Shown here: in pieces, positions 1 to 10,381 of the stretch
Layout: every line of letters begins with the position of its first letter
How positions within the stretch are numbered: position 1 is the first letter of the stretch
DNA from: Chaetoceros tenuissimus
Taxonomy: Eukaryota > Bacillariophyta > Thalassiosirophyceae > Chaetocerotales > Chaetocerotaceae
Length of the DNA: 64,000 bases
Direction of reading: 5' to 3'
Assembly: GCA_021927905.1 (NCBI GenBank)
Contig: BLLK01000040.1
Span: forward strand, 434,001-498,000
The notes under the pieces: model-generated
What the model saw: the letters and a program-made list of their open reading frames with translations, nothing else
Told to the model about the DNA's origin: nothing
Databases searched by the model: none
Program-made: the position numbers and the translations under genes

Positions 1-430
1 TAGCTAATTATCAAATATTTGACTCAAAGTATATGCAGGCAAAAGATTTCAGTACCCTTTGTGAAACATTTTGTAGTGTGTCGCTTATTTGTATTTGAAT
101 ATGTGTGTCTGTTTATGTTTTATGTGGAGAAATGTGGTAGATGGGAGGAATAACGAAAAAACAGCTTTTTTTAAAAAAGTATTGACACGCTAAATAAGTC
201 ATTTGACGTGTCAGAAAGTAGTTGAAACTGTGATGGTTATCTTACGGTTTGTGACAAAATTTGCCGTACCAAATCCGGGTGGTATCTAACCCGCACCGGT
301 GTACACGTCTAAAAAGCAATGCATATAGTGGAAAAAGCAATGGACAAGGAAATGGAGTATTTTTAACCAAAGTAAGTTTGGTTTACTGATTTGATACCAT
401 TTTCACTCATATACTAACTAAGTTCTTCAC
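1..430. other. Non-coding stretch at window edge
   Basis: I see no gene, RNA or repeat that I can support here. The sequence is AT-rich with frequent stops in all frames. Confidence 0.4.
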
Positions 431-1290
431 TTGAAGCATGGTGAAACAAAGATCCAACTAGACCCTACTTTACTCGAATATAAAACCAAAATTCAGAATT
501 TGATATCAGAGAGAGATTCATTGCAATTCGAACTGACTTGGAAAACCAAAGAATGGAATAGATCGAGAATCACTCCAAAACAAATTGAAGAGAAGATTGG
601 ACAAAAGGGACTCCATCCAACAGCAAATCCAAAATTCTCTTGACATTACACTGGCTGGTCATCCTAGAAAGATAGTCCTTCCTGTCATCTTGGAGAAAAC
701 GATTTCAATTGATTTCATCCAACAGAATTCCAAAACCCCCTTTGGCATTGCTGAGAAAATTTTGTACCCTATTTTGAAGCACATCATTTTCCCCAAAACA
801 AAGAAACATTAAGGAAGCTTCTCGTATGGCGCACTGTGGCAATGCGTATTCTCAATTATTTTGTCACCTTAATTCTTCTAGTCAAGTACCAAGATAACAC
901 AGAAATGCCACTAGAGCTTATTAGTAAGGATAGGATTCCACCGTGGTGGGTCGTTGCTAAGTTTTTCAAACATTTTCAACTAAAAATATCAAAACCAGAG
1001 CTCAAACCTAGAGTATCCAGAACTGAAAGGAGAACCTATTACAAGTGAAGATTCAACACAAGAAGAAGGTTCTGAGAAGAACAATCAAACCCAATTTTCT
1101 GATTTTGAGAGAAAAATTCAAACTGAATATTTACATATCCATCAATGTTTTTCCACATATCAAGGAATGGGAAGTTCAATCAAACACAACTAGTTTGCAA
1201 ACAAAAGATCTAGCCAGCAAATCTATAGTAGAAAAGTTAGAAGTAATTGACTGCAGTCTAAATGGCAAATCAAAGGGTAGCAATCAATAG
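431..1290 (+). pseudogene. Decayed coding-like stretch of unknown family
   Basis: Four short plus-strand reading frames (70-81 codons each) follow one another closely from 431 to 1290, with lysine- and glutamate-rich predicted protein and no good introns between them. That pattern suggests one old gene or transposon ORF broken by frameshifts and stops rather than four small genes. The first frame (431-643) reads like a coiled coil (I-Q-N-L-I-S-E-R-D). I recognise no domain. It could also be chance open frame in AT-rich DNA. It lies downstream of the 3' end of the minus-strand DIRS-like element and may be older host sequence beside it. Confidence 0.2.
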
Positions 1291-1883
1291 ACATGACAGT
1301 AAAGCAACTCATTAGTGTTATCTAACTATTCTAGGTCAATCGCCCAACGATTGTCCATAGGAGATAACTCCTAGAGCTGGGGGGTACCAAGGTTCCACCC
1401 CTTGCTCAACCCATGGGAGGCAAGGTAGCTAGCTAGTCCATCTATCATACTTGCATTCGCATTCGCTGGATAGGCATAACTTATCAGAGATCAAAGATCC
1501 CTTCCAAGTTCCTGCGAGTAGTCATCACTTCTAGTAGACGCAGACTAGAAGCCCCCTAAATGCTTGACCTTCTGAGATACTGTACAAGACGAGTATCACC
1601 AATACGAGGAATGTTCAAGTAGAATCAATGTGCTAACCAACTAACAATATTCCCCAGAGGATCGGATCAACCATTGAGAATTCAGTATTCCTTGGACACT
1701 GAATCACTTCGCGTTGTCATTAAGCGAATTCAGAGGAAGTACTGACCCCAACCTAGAATAGCTAGCTCACTGACGGATCTGGACGAGACTGATAGAGAAC
1801 AAAGAAACTGAACTGTCGATAACCCAATAAATAACCATGAAGTAACCCCAATCATAACCCATTCAAAACCCTTTCATTCCCGA
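1291..1883. other. Non-coding flank of the DIRS-like element
   Basis: There is no coding frame. The base composition is more balanced than its surroundings, and a C-rich run with GGGGGG near 1380 stands out. By position this should hold the 3' terminal region of the DIRS-like element. I looked for an inverted or split copy of the sequence beyond 8886 and did not find one by eye. Confidence 0.35.
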
Positions 1884-3437
1884 CTAGAGACTGGCTGAGA
1901 ATCTCAAACGTGTAGGCAAGGCTTGTGAGATTTCAGTATACAGATTGTGCATAGACATGCATGGAAGAGATCCACTTTTGGCTTCCGATGCTCTCCATCT
2001 GTTATGCAAAACTATGTCTGCTTCTTGCACCTTGTTGTTTCTAGCGCAAGTAGTAGCACCTCTTCTAAATGATCGATACACCTTGAAGTCATTTTCCAAA
2101 TCCGCATTAACATCAAGGAGAGACGGATGCTGATTAGCACATCGGTAAAGCATGTCTCTCAATTCAGAATTGAAATCAGTGGAACACAAAACAAATCCTT
2201 CCTTGTTACACATTGTAGGGCCCACTGTACTAGAGAGTCCATCACTTTTCAGAACTTGAACTAGCCTATTCAACCAAGTTTCAACAGGTAAGTGACTTTT
2301 GGTATGTTGTGCTACTACCATCATGTGATTGCGTGTACCAAGTTCATTTTTGAATTCTCCCATCAATGGAATCGTGAAGTGACTAAGATTCCCTGGATTC
2401 AGACCTTGAGTGATCCTTGTGCAGAATTCACTTCTTTCCCAAAAGAACAATTCATTTCCTCGAAGTGCACACGTGAAGAGAATCAAGAAACCAGAAGCAA
2501 AGATCACAATATCTCTTTTTCGACTGACAGAGCATTTAATAGAAGAAAACTCTTCTTCATAGTCATCCAAAATAGCATGTAAAACTTCAACTGACAGGCC
2601 TACATTTTGACGGACTTGTTTCCCCATTCTTCTTTCCATCCCCATCATAAACCTTGAGAAGAACTCCGAATTAGACGGAGCATGATAGAAATGCATCATT
2701 GCACCTTTCTCATTTTGAAGTTTCACATCTTTCCATGGAAACGAAGGAGATTAAGCATATGCAGTGGTGTAACTCGACCTGAGTCTACGTACAGTGTCAA
2801 ATTGTTTATGGGTGGCAACATTTCTACCTGGCTGCTGAGAATAGCGCAGCATTTGCATGCAAATTTGAAATCCGCAGTCATCATACATGGGAAGAGGTCC
2901 CCTTGGAATTACAATAGGAGGTAAACCAAGTTCACCATCCATCTGTCTACCAGTGACCAGATTTCCGCGCAAGTTCGAGACAGTTGAAGCACTTCTACTC
3001 CACATTGCATCCAATTGTACCCTACGGATATAAGCCATTGTGCTATTGTCACCCAAAGAATCCATAACCATAGGTCTCTTCATCAAGATCTGGAACCAAC
3101 AGAAATCACACTTAAAGGATATGAACATGGAATCACAATTTCTTGCTCCCATGTACTTCTCCTTCCGGGCAGCTTTCTTCCAACTCACTCCTTTGTCGTT
3201 TTCGGGATTCACTACTGGAAACTGAACCTGGTCTGACGCTGTATAGCATTTTGCATGCCAAGTCCCGAGAGAGTGCTGACACTTCCCTATGGAAGCATGA
3301 AAGTTCCCGCAAAAGAGGTCCTTCGAACCCTGAGTCCTCTTTCCACACTTCTGACAGAGTCCGACCCAAGTCCAGGAGTCTTGTGCAGCCTCTGAGCTGC
3401 CAAGGTTTGTGCCTAAGAAAAGGAAACAACAATGCAA
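1884..3437 (-). CDS. Tyrosine-recombinase region of the DIRS-like element
   Basis: The region starts with a Cys/His cluster (C-Q-K-C-G ... C-G-N-F-H ... C-Q-H) that looks zinc-binding. An arm resembling the SAM-like core-binding domain of phage-type integrases follows, then a catalytic region. The box I arginine sits in C-A-L-R-G-N-E-L-F. The box II region reads S-F-R-R-G-A-T-T-C-A-R-N-N followed by L-H-N-R-W-R, matching the common R-R-G-A...H-x-x-R layout, and a candidate nucleophile Tyr lies near the C-terminus in M-H-N-L-Y-T. This enzyme would integrate a circular DNA copy. The assignment is by motif reading only. Confidence 0.6.
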
Positions 3438-4338
3438 TAGTTAGTGGTTCAAACATATTGGCAGGCCAAGCAGAATGTCTAGGGGGTAAAGAGATAACTA
3501 AGTCTGCCGCCTTGTATAATTGTTTTCTCCAAAAGGGTTGCATAAGTCTTGGAATAATAAACACATGCATTGATCTCTGTCTTTTATGACGAGCCTTCCA
3601 AAGCTCCTCCACAGCTACATCACCAATGATTGGCAGAGGAGACCAAACAAAAGTTCCTGACTTCGTAGTAGGAATCTTCATTCCATCGCAATTAAGAGAA
3701 TAACCTCCAGGTACTATGTCGTGTCCTCTGATGAACCAATCTCCAGCTTCCAAGAATTCGACTTCACCTGGTAGCCAAGAACGTAACCAAGACTCCAATT
3801 CTGAAGATCTTTCCAAAGCGGTAAGATGAATTGGAATAAACTCGATCATTTTCTTTCCTGCCATTACACCCGTGGTAAGATTGCCTCTAGATAAACCATC
3901 TGACCCTTGAGCCTTCATCCTCTCTCCAGAGCTATGGATAATATGAATTCTACACCTATACTTCATTTCCAGCTTGTGAAGGCGAAGGACAAGTTCAAAC
4001 AACAATTCACTCTTCGAGCTTCCATTGTACGCTGCGGCTTCACAAGTACTATTGTTGGTGAAGAAAAAGACTTCAACACCGTCAAGTAAACCTTGCTCCC
4101 CCATAGTTTCTAGAGATTCAACCTGATTGGTGAATTCCCTCAAATTAGACAAGGAAAGATCCATCTCCTTTCCCCACACACCATAACGATAAATGATATC
4201 ACCTTCAAACTCCCATGAGCTGCCAAAACCTCCACCAGAAGCGTCTCCAAAGCCAAATCGAATAAAGGCCAACGCCTTCCCTCTTACTAAGTGCTTAGTA
4301 GGTTCTATGCTGTTAAATAGCAAAGAAAGTGCTTCCAA
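3133..4338 (-). CDS. RNase H region of the DIRS-like element
   Basis: About 401 codons. An RNase H fold is suggested by three spaced acidic motifs: G-D-A-S-G-G-G-F-G-S-S-W near residue 32, T-N-N-S-T-C-E-A-A-A-Y in the middle and G-S-D-G-L-S-R-G near residue 150. The last is the usual DGLSRG/DALSRG ending of RNase H in DIRS and related elements. RNase H degrades the RNA strand of the RNA-DNA hybrid in reverse transcription. The rest of the frame is a helical extension with basic patches near its end. Confidence 0.65.
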   Translation of the reverse strand: MEALSLLFNSIEPTKHLVRGKALAFIRFGFGDASGGGFGSSWEFEGDIIYRYGVWGKEMDLSLSNLREFTNQVESLETMGEQGLLDGVEVFFFTNNSTCEAAAYNGSSKSELLFELVLRLHKLEMKYRCRIHIIHSSGERMKAQGSDGLSRGNLTTGVMAGKKMIEFIPIHLTALERSSELESWLRSWLPGEVEFLEAGDWFIRGHDIVPGGYSLNCDGMKIPTTKSGTFVWSPLPIIGDVAVEELWKARHKRQRSMHVFIIPRLMQPFWRKQLYKAADLVISLPPRHSAWPANMFEPLTIALLFPFLRHKPWQLRGCTRLLDLGRTLSEVWKEDSGFEGPLLRELSCFHREVSALSRDLACKMLYSVRPGSVSSSESRKRQRSELEESCPEGEVHGSKKL

Positions 4339-4698
4339 ATCTTTTCCAAATCTAGGAACAGTATCTACTTGTGCAGGATGATCCCTTTTGTCAACAGATC
4401 GAGCTCGTCGCTGCTACAGAGGTACATTCTTATTCGATTCGAAGTCAAATGCAACATTCCCAGCTTGCATCTCTAACCAAGCTTTCTTAGTCATCTTCCA
4501 TCCATCTTTGTTTCTATCATAACGCCAACCATTTAAAGAGTTATAGAAACCCTTCAGGTATGGGAAAGTCTTAGGATAAGTCCGGCTCATATGTACCAAG
4601 AAACCTACATCGGCTTCTAATTCATCATATGAAGCATTGATGGAGACCAGTTTACCCAGTTTCAATTTCCATTTGAATATGATATCCCTTGCCTTGTT

Positions 4699-7179
4699 TC
4701 ACTTGGCATGGGTGGCAAAGACGTAGACACCATCGTTCTGAACAGCTTCACATTTCGCTCCAGCCCAAGCTCTAGGATTTTTAGCTGGTTGTCCCCTCTT
4801 CCTAGAAGCATCTTGCTGCCCCAAGTAGTTGATCTGACTAGCCACTATGTGAGTGGTCTCGCGGCAAGATAATTCTCCATCAGCACCAGTACGAATGTCG
4901 TCAATGTAAGTTCCAAAGAAAGCAGGCATAATGTTGTCCACAGAGTTCCAGCGATATACCCAAGGCATTTCAGGATTATAGTTTTCAGAACCAGGAAAAT
5001 TGAAGACTATCTCATTCCAGTAAAAAGGATTCACTCTGCTTGTGGTATCATCATACAAGTGCAAAGAGACATCACCAAGAATATTTTCTTCAGACCAAGC
5101 GAAGGTTTGAGTGCAAATGTAAGGGGAAGGTTTGAAACCCATCAAAGTCCTGTTCCATCGTTCAAGAACTCTTCTGGTACCTGCTTCAAGCTCAGAAACA
5201 TCTACTCCTGCATATGGACGTAGATCTAAGTCCAATGCATAGTTAAGGAACATTTTACCAAGATCTATATCACCAAACCATGAAGAAGAACTGGCATTCC
5301 GAAGAATTGAATCTACGGTCGGTAAGAAAAAGTTGGGCGTCCAAAGGCAGTCATTCAGACCACATTGTGTGGCGTCATAGACCACTCTGATATCAGTGTC
5401 AGCCTTAGGTACTGCAAAATATCCAGTCAAGCTTCTTACAAAACCAGGTTGAATGTATCCTCTGTCTCGAACCTTTGATAATTTGGACTTAAGTTTCTCC
5501 TTGGCTGCTGCATCTGTAGGCCATCGCAGTGAATCCAGGTAGTTAGGCATATGAGACCAATCAACAAACAACTTAGTTCCATCCCTGACTGCACTTCTAA
5601 TTTCAGGCGGCCATCTCCAAAAGAAAAGAGTAGAACCAGCATCCCAGTCCCACCATGAAGAATGGGCTGCTCTCATTACAGCATCTGCTCCAACTTCCAT
5701 ATTCCGCTGTCTTTCATTGACGGTAGAACCAGCTCCACGACTCCCCTTCTTTCTCTTCTTGACGTTCACTTGAGCAATTAGAGGAGAATAGGTAATACTT
5801 CTTGACTCCAAATCTTTACCAAGAATAAAATCAACCCAACCAGTACAATCAGTATCCACTACATCCGGAAGTTTATCACTAGCATTGCACCTGTTGGCTA
5901 TAGCGGTAGCTTTTTCCAACAGCACACTACGGGTTAAGGTAAGAGAAGCTTCTCTGTAACCAGCTCCTTTAGGCTTGTGGGCATCTCTGGCAAATCTTAG
6001 GAAGCTCCGAGTAACATTTCTACGGTATCGCCTATGAAGAAAGTTCCGCCACGCATTAAAGAAACGAGAGTGATTCTTTTCATTGTAATCACCAGTACAG
6101 ACCAAAGCCTCTTTGCCATGACATACAAAGTTCTTGACTGACCATTCATCCCAATCCCTTGGATCCGCTTCTGCATCGTCGGGTTTGGCTGCTCTATCAG
6201 GACCAGCTGATTTACTACCATCAGTGTTCTTTGGAGTTTGACAATCTTTACCACAGCTAGGGCTTGACTCAATTCTTCTAGCCGCAATATGAGCTAGGAG
6301 AGCGTCATTGTCATTATGGCAAAGCACAACTTCAAAGAGAGCTTCCGCTATAGAACGAAGTACCTTTATTGGAGCAGCATGAACAAAAGCTCTTGAGGGA
6401 GAAGAATCAACATCCCGCAAATGAAATCTTTTCAGTTGGTCTTGAACTTCTAATTCAATATCATACGCATCATACAGCTCACCCAATGTCATGACTCGCG
6501 TGACGTCACGTGAAGCGTCGAAGACAGATTTAGTTTTCACTATTGGACGTTCCACACCAGCTGACAGCAGATCTGTATTATGATGGACCTGCGAACTATC
6601 TGATTCAGCGAGAGTCTTACGGTTTGACTGACCTTCTACTGTTGAGAGAATGTGACGTAGTTGTCTGTGAACATGATCCTTTTCCACTTTGAGTGAAGTA
6701 CCTGGAGCATAGACTTTCCAAGAGCTATTAGTAACTCCACCTAATTCGGAGTGAAAGAGAGGTATAGCATCATAAGAAAAATCTTTAGCCTCGTCTTTGC
6801 AAACGTAGATAACCTTGCGAGTGAATTCATCACTATCAAAGAATCGCAAGTAGATCGTTTCTAAGAACTCTCTAGAACCTTGCACGAAGACGTACATCTC
6901 TTCATCTTCCAGCAAGCTACTCAGCTGATCCTTCTTCACAATCGTCTTTCCAATACACGTAGCCTCGACTTCAGCTGAGGCTGAAAGTGATAAACCTTCC
7001 ACATAGGTGAAGATAGAACTAAACCCAAGTCCCTGCAATGCGTATGACCAAGAAGGCCACCCCTGAGCCAACACAAGACCCTTTCCCAGATGCTTCTTGT
7101 TTAAGCTAAGTATCCCCATTTCAAGCTCCATCCCCTGTGTGCTTGATTCCCCCATGTTATCCCCAATGTCATTATCCAA
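4699..7179 (-). CDS. Reverse transcriptase region of the DIRS-like element
   Basis: The frame is about 826 codons long. The C-terminal half holds RT motifs in order: a W-F-G-D-I-D-L-G-K-M-F palm segment, then M-G-F-K-P-S-P-Y, then the catalytic Y-I-D-D box (Y-I-D-D-I-R-T). These are the polymerase A, B and C motifs. The N-terminal half is acidic, carries no motif I know and may be linker or additional Gag-like sequence. The RNase H region follows downstream. The RT type, with a large N-terminal extension and a separate tyrosine recombinase, fits DIRS/Ngaro-type elements of algae and stramenopiles. Confidence 0.75.
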   Translation of the reverse strand: MDNDIGDNMGESSTQGMELEMGILSLNKKHLGKGLVLAQGWPSWSYALQGLGFSSIFTYVEGLSLSASAEVEATCIGKTIVKKDQLSSLLEDEEMYVFVQGSREFLETIYLRFFDSDEFTRKVIYVCKDEAKDFSYDAIPLFHSELGGVTNSSWKVYAPGTSLKVEKDHVHRQLRHILSTVEGQSNRKTLAESDSSQVHHNTDLLSAGVERPIVKTKSVFDASRDVTRVMTLGELYDAYDIELEVQDQLKRFHLRDVDSSPSRAFVHAAPIKVLRSIAEALFEVVLCHNDNDALLAHIAARRIESSPSCGKDCQTPKNTDGSKSAGPDRAAKPDDAEADPRDWDEWSVKNFVCHGKEALVCTGDYNEKNHSRFFNAWRNFLHRRYRRNVTRSFLRFARDAHKPKGAGYREASLTLTRSVLLEKATAIANRCNASDKLPDVVDTDCTGWVDFILGKDLESRSITYSPLIAQVNVKKRKKGSRGAGSTVNERQRNMEVGADAVMRAAHSSWWDWDAGSTLFFWRWPPEIRSAVRDGTKLFVDWSHMPNYLDSLRWPTDAAAKEKLKSKLSKVRDRGYIQPGFVRSLTGYFAVPKADTDIRVVYDATQCGLNDCLWTPNFFLPTVDSILRNASSSSWFGDIDLGKMFLNYALDLDLRPYAGVDVSELEAGTRRVLERWNRTLMGFKPSPYICTQTFAWSEENILGDVSLHLYDDTTSRVNPFYWNEIVFNFPGSENYNPEMPWVYRWNSVDNIMPAFFGTYIDDIRTGADGELSCRETTHIVASQINYLGQQDASRKRGQPAKNPRAWAGAKCEAVQNDGVYVFATHAK

Positions 7180-7479
7180 AAAACTATCCCCAGCAGATGA
7201 AGAAGAGGAGCAACTAAAACTACTAGATAAATCCCCATCTAGTTTATTTCTGAATTCCCAGAAGTTGCCATCCTCCTCTTCCCAAGCTCAGCCCTCACCG
7301 TCATTATCCGCGTTACCACCGCCACCGGAGTTGTTTCTCTTCTTGAGCTTCTTCTCCGCAGTGTTAACTCTCTCGACCAAAGAGCCGTGCTTTCTACTGA
7401 GTGCATCAATCGTTCTAGCTTGAGCAGCAACCAAAGTTCTCAAGCTATCCACTTCCGCCTTTAGGTGAAAAGATTTGTA

Positions 7480-8886
7480 TCATTGATGGGAAGGACCATC
7501 CCATTTGATATGGTTCATGAGATGAGCAAATACCAAATTCCACATCAAGTGGGGAGTCACGAAACAGCCAAGAGGTACTCTTTCACTACCGAACCATTTA
7601 TCGATCAGAGCCTGTACATCAGCTCTTTGCTTGATTAGATTGCCCTTCACGGCTACTGTTTGCGCATCGTCACTCGTCTCGTTAGCAGCTTCTAAATCTT
7701 TAATACGAACGTCATGCGCATCCAGGTCTGCTGTAACATTCGTGAATGACATGTCGCAGAACTTGCAACAGCGACTGGAACATGAACTATTTCCTTCAAA
7801 AGGGTTACTTCCAGCTGGGTCATTGCAAGCTACATGACTCAGACCAGATCCGGTATGACCACCAACAGGAGGACCTCCAGCAGCTCCTTGCATGAGCGAA
7901 GTGTAATGGTTAAGCAGGAGAGTGACGCTCTTTTGCAGGGTATCGCTTGTTTGTTCAACCTCACCAAGATTGCTTTGAAGGTCCTGAATAGATCTAAGAC
8001 CCTTCTCTACCGCCGCCCAGAGTTGAGGTGGAGTTTCGGAGTCTGAATTAGAAGCCTTTCCCAAGACAGCCTTGACCTTTTGCATTTCTAACTTCAGCCC
8101 ATCCACCAATTTCTCGAGCGAGAAAATATGCTCAGGTAAGTTCTTCACCTTAGCCTTGTTCTCGTTCACCAGATACTGTACAAGATTGATCAACATACGT
8201 AGCTGTTCAAAAACTTCTTCCGCAAACTCATCCACGTTCTCTTCCTTAAGATCAGAGGGGAGTACCAACAAAACTGGATGGGATGTGTCATCCTTCTTAG
8301 CAAAGGAGATGACCTCTGCCAACTTTGCAGTAAGATCTTCCACATCCAAAGCCTTCACATCTTCATTATTCTTCTCCGAATCCTTCATTGACGACCAGTA
8401 AGCATCCTTGATGGAGCCAGGTTTCTTTTTGGTACAGGTCTTTAGAAGCTGGTCCACCTTGATCACATCTGCTCTGTATTCCACCTCTCTCATCTCCTCA
8501 AACTTTGCAGTCCATTCAACATCCATGGTTTCCATCAAATCCTCAATAACCTGAAATGATAGCTTGAAGGAGTCCAATGACGTCGGGAGGTAGCCTTTGG
8601 ATCTATCAGCTCCCATGATCTGGACAAGGAAGGCAGTGGTAGGCAACAACGGATGCCTGGCTTTCTTATGACTTTCAACATCGCAGGTACCCTTTTCGAG
8701 GATACAGATCTTATCAGAGTTTCCAATCTTACCCCCACAGATTCCATCAGGATCTATTACATGCGCCACTTCTCGACCAAGTTTCACAGGCGAAAACAGA
8801 CTGACCCCCCCCAGTGGACGAACGAAGAGAGGACTTACCACCAAGTGGCGCTGGCGAAGCAAGCTGAGCAGCCGCAAGGGCAGCAC
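7480..8886 (-). CDS. Gag-like ORF of the DIRS-like element
   Basis: This frame of about 468 codons lies first in the element and has the make-up of a structural Gag: long charged helical stretches likely to form coiled coils, then a short Cys-rich patch (C-C-K-F-C-D-M) near its last third. There is no enzymatic motif. Position upstream of the RT frame on the same strand supports the Gag assignment more than similarity does. The first 60 or so residues, before the acidic helical part, may not belong to the real protein. This is fossil material belonging to the retroelement at 1884-8886. Confidence 0.5.
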   Translation of the reverse strand: MLPLRLLSLLRQRHLVVSPLFVRPLGGVSLFSPVKLGREVAHVIDPDGICGGKIGNSDKICILEKGTCDVESHKKARHPLLPTTAFLVQIMGADRSKGYLPTSLDSFKLSFQVIEDLMETMDVEWTAKFEEMREVEYRADVIKVDQLLKTCTKKKPGSIKDAYWSSMKDSEKNNEDVKALDVEDLTAKLAEVISFAKKDDTSHPVLLVLPSDLKEENVDEFAEEVFEQLRMLINLVQYLVNENKAKVKNLPEHIFSLEKLVDGLKLEMQKVKAVLGKASNSDSETPPQLWAAVEKGLRSIQDLQSNLGEVEQTSDTLQKSVTLLLNHYTSLMQGAAGGPPVGGHTGSGLSHVACNDPAGSNPFEGNSSCSSRCCKFCDMSFTNVTADLDAHDVRIKDLEAANETSDDAQTVAVKGNLIKQRADVQALIDKWFGSERVPLGCFVTPHLMWNLVFAHLMNHIKWDGPSHQ

Positions 8887-9376
8887 GAAGAACGGAGTAC
8901 GAAGCGGAAGAAGGAGTAGAAGACGTGGAAGAAGTATTGGTTTTCATTGTATTCGAAAAGAAAGGTAGAAAAAGGAGTAAAAGGTAGCACAAAAGAGGGC
9001 CTATCTGAAGCACTAATCGAATACAAGCTTTTTTATGAGCAACACCTTATCATAAGTTTGATCACGTCAGTTTGGCTGCGCTTGCTTGCCTCAACTTGCA
9101 GAGTATGCATACGTCATTGCTAAGAGATATTAACCCTGTTGAACTAGGTAGTACATGAAGAGGCCCACAGTTTACAATAATGTCAAAAAATCATTGATTT
9201 GTATAGGCTCCATTTTGTAAATGGCTGACAAGCTCATGGGAAAGCATACGTATAAATTCATACCAGGATAAGGGTGTTGGAGGGGGGAAACAAGTCAACT
9301 TTTTCATATCAAGAGTAAAAATAGCTAAAAAATGAATGGAATAAAAATTTTATTTTCAGGTTTTGAAAGCAGTTGG

Positions 9377-9459
9377 ATTGTTCAGAGCAACCTAATTGCA
9401 GATTCGGAATCAGGGTTCAAATCTCTACCAGAAAATGGAATTAGGTTGGTCTGAACAAT
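9377..9459. repeat. Inverted repeat, 21-bp arms
   Basis: The arm at 9377-9397 pairs with 9439-9459 at 20 of 21 positions across a 41-base loop. The hairpin lies in an otherwise non-coding stretch (9027-9773) and may be a small foldback element. The loop holds a GGTTCAAATC string like a tRNA B box, but no tRNA cloverleaf forms. Confidence 0.55.
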
Positions 9460-9773
9460 TATTTCCCAAAACTCGATTTTTTATGAAAGCCGTTTAAAAA
9501 CGTTGCCTATAACAAACGTCGTGTTTTTGGAGCGTATGATGAACTCTCTCCACTTCCATTACAACCACCTGCAGCAGGCACTCCAGCAGAAAAAGAAACT
9601 CCCAGTATATTGCTCTTCATGGCTTACATCATTTAGAAGTTCAAAAACTAGAAGTTGTCTTAAATGCTCAACCAAAGGACTTGAATCCATTAAAAAAAAA
9701 AGAAACATATCTATTTCTAATCAGCAGGAGAACATATAACAAGTATAAAGTATATAATTCTTTAGTATAATAT

Positions 9774-10337
9774 TTAATTCATATCATCACTATAATCTTC
9801 ATTAGTCCTTTCCTCTCTTCTACCGAAGTTCTCTTCCAGTTGCTCAACAAGCTCATCAGTTGCGAACTGGAATTGTCTGATGTTAGGAATTAAAGGAAAA
9901 TTTTCTTTGCTCCTTTGGACACACATATTAAGAAAATAAAGTTGGAACATAGCCAAACAGAAAGCTGCACAATTTGTACCTGTGGTTTGTTTCAGAAAGC
10001 AAGAGTATCGTTTTGAAACATATCTGATGCCAAGTTTTTCCTCAAATTCTTCCCAAGAAACTCTATCCATTTGTTTATCCTTCACTAACCCGTACCCTCT
10101 TCTCCCATTCTCACCTGGTGTAGGATTATAAACCAGATATTCAGCTCCAAGAATCAAAATTAATGTATAATGATAACTGGAGCAGTGTATACAGGCAACA
10201 TTTTTGACAACCTGCTCCCTACAAAGTAACTTATCCACTGATCCATAATACTGCACCTTGTCACTCCCCAATATATCATTGCATTTCTTTGTCAAATTAT
10301 CAGCTACTTCATTTACATCTCCTCTTTGTCTGAACAT
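9774..10337 (-). CDS. Ulp1/adenain-like cysteine peptidase-type protein
   Basis: A frame of 187 codons on the minus strand. The C-terminal half has the spacing of a C48-type (Ulp1-like) cysteine peptidase: a candidate catalytic His in S-S-Y-H-Y-T-L, a turn Y-N-P-T-P-G, and Q-T-T-G-T-N-C-A-A-F with Gln and Cys as in the Q-x-x-G-x-x-C-G signature. Family members cut ubiquitin-like modifiers or, in some transposons and viruses, protein precursors. The N-terminal half (V-N-E-V-A-D-N-L-T-K-K-C) looks helical. Nothing next to it confirms whether it is a host gene or part of a DNA transposon. It may be one exon of a longer gene, because no other domain is present. The fold call is tentative. Confidence 0.45.
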   Translation of the reverse strand: MFRQRGDVNEVADNLTKKCNDILGSDKVQYYGSVDKLLCREQVVKNVACIHCSSYHYTLILILGAEYLVYNPTPGENGRRGYGLVKDKQMDRVSWEEFEEKLGIRYVSKRYSCFLKQTTGTNCAAFCLAMFQLYFLNMCVQRSKENFPLIPNIRQFQFATDELVEQLEENFGRREERTNEDYSDDMN

Positions 10338-10381
10338 ATTGGAATGAATATTAATTTATTGAAGTGTATTGAATTAACAAC

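Larger units (their letters stand above)
1884..8886 (-). mobile_element. DIRS-like (tyrosine-recombinase) retrotransposon fossil
   Basis: Read on the minus strand, the parts come in the order gag-like (8886-7480), reverse transcriptase (7179-4699), RNase H (4338-3133) and a zinc-binding plus tyrosine-recombinase region (3437-1884). The order gag, RT, RNase H, tyrosine recombinase in place of a DDE integrase is the signature of the DIRS/Ngaro group. The element is broken, with perhaps four or five interruptions, but each enzymatic part is still easy to recognise, which suggests moderate age. The terminal repeats typical of the group (inverted or split direct) were not identified by eye, so the outer limits are approximate; the element probably extends somewhat beyond both given ends. 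Confidence 0.75.

Noticed and set aside
9377-9459. tRNA gene, suggested by GGTTCAAATC
   Set aside because: No acceptor stem, A box or anticodon arm can be formed.
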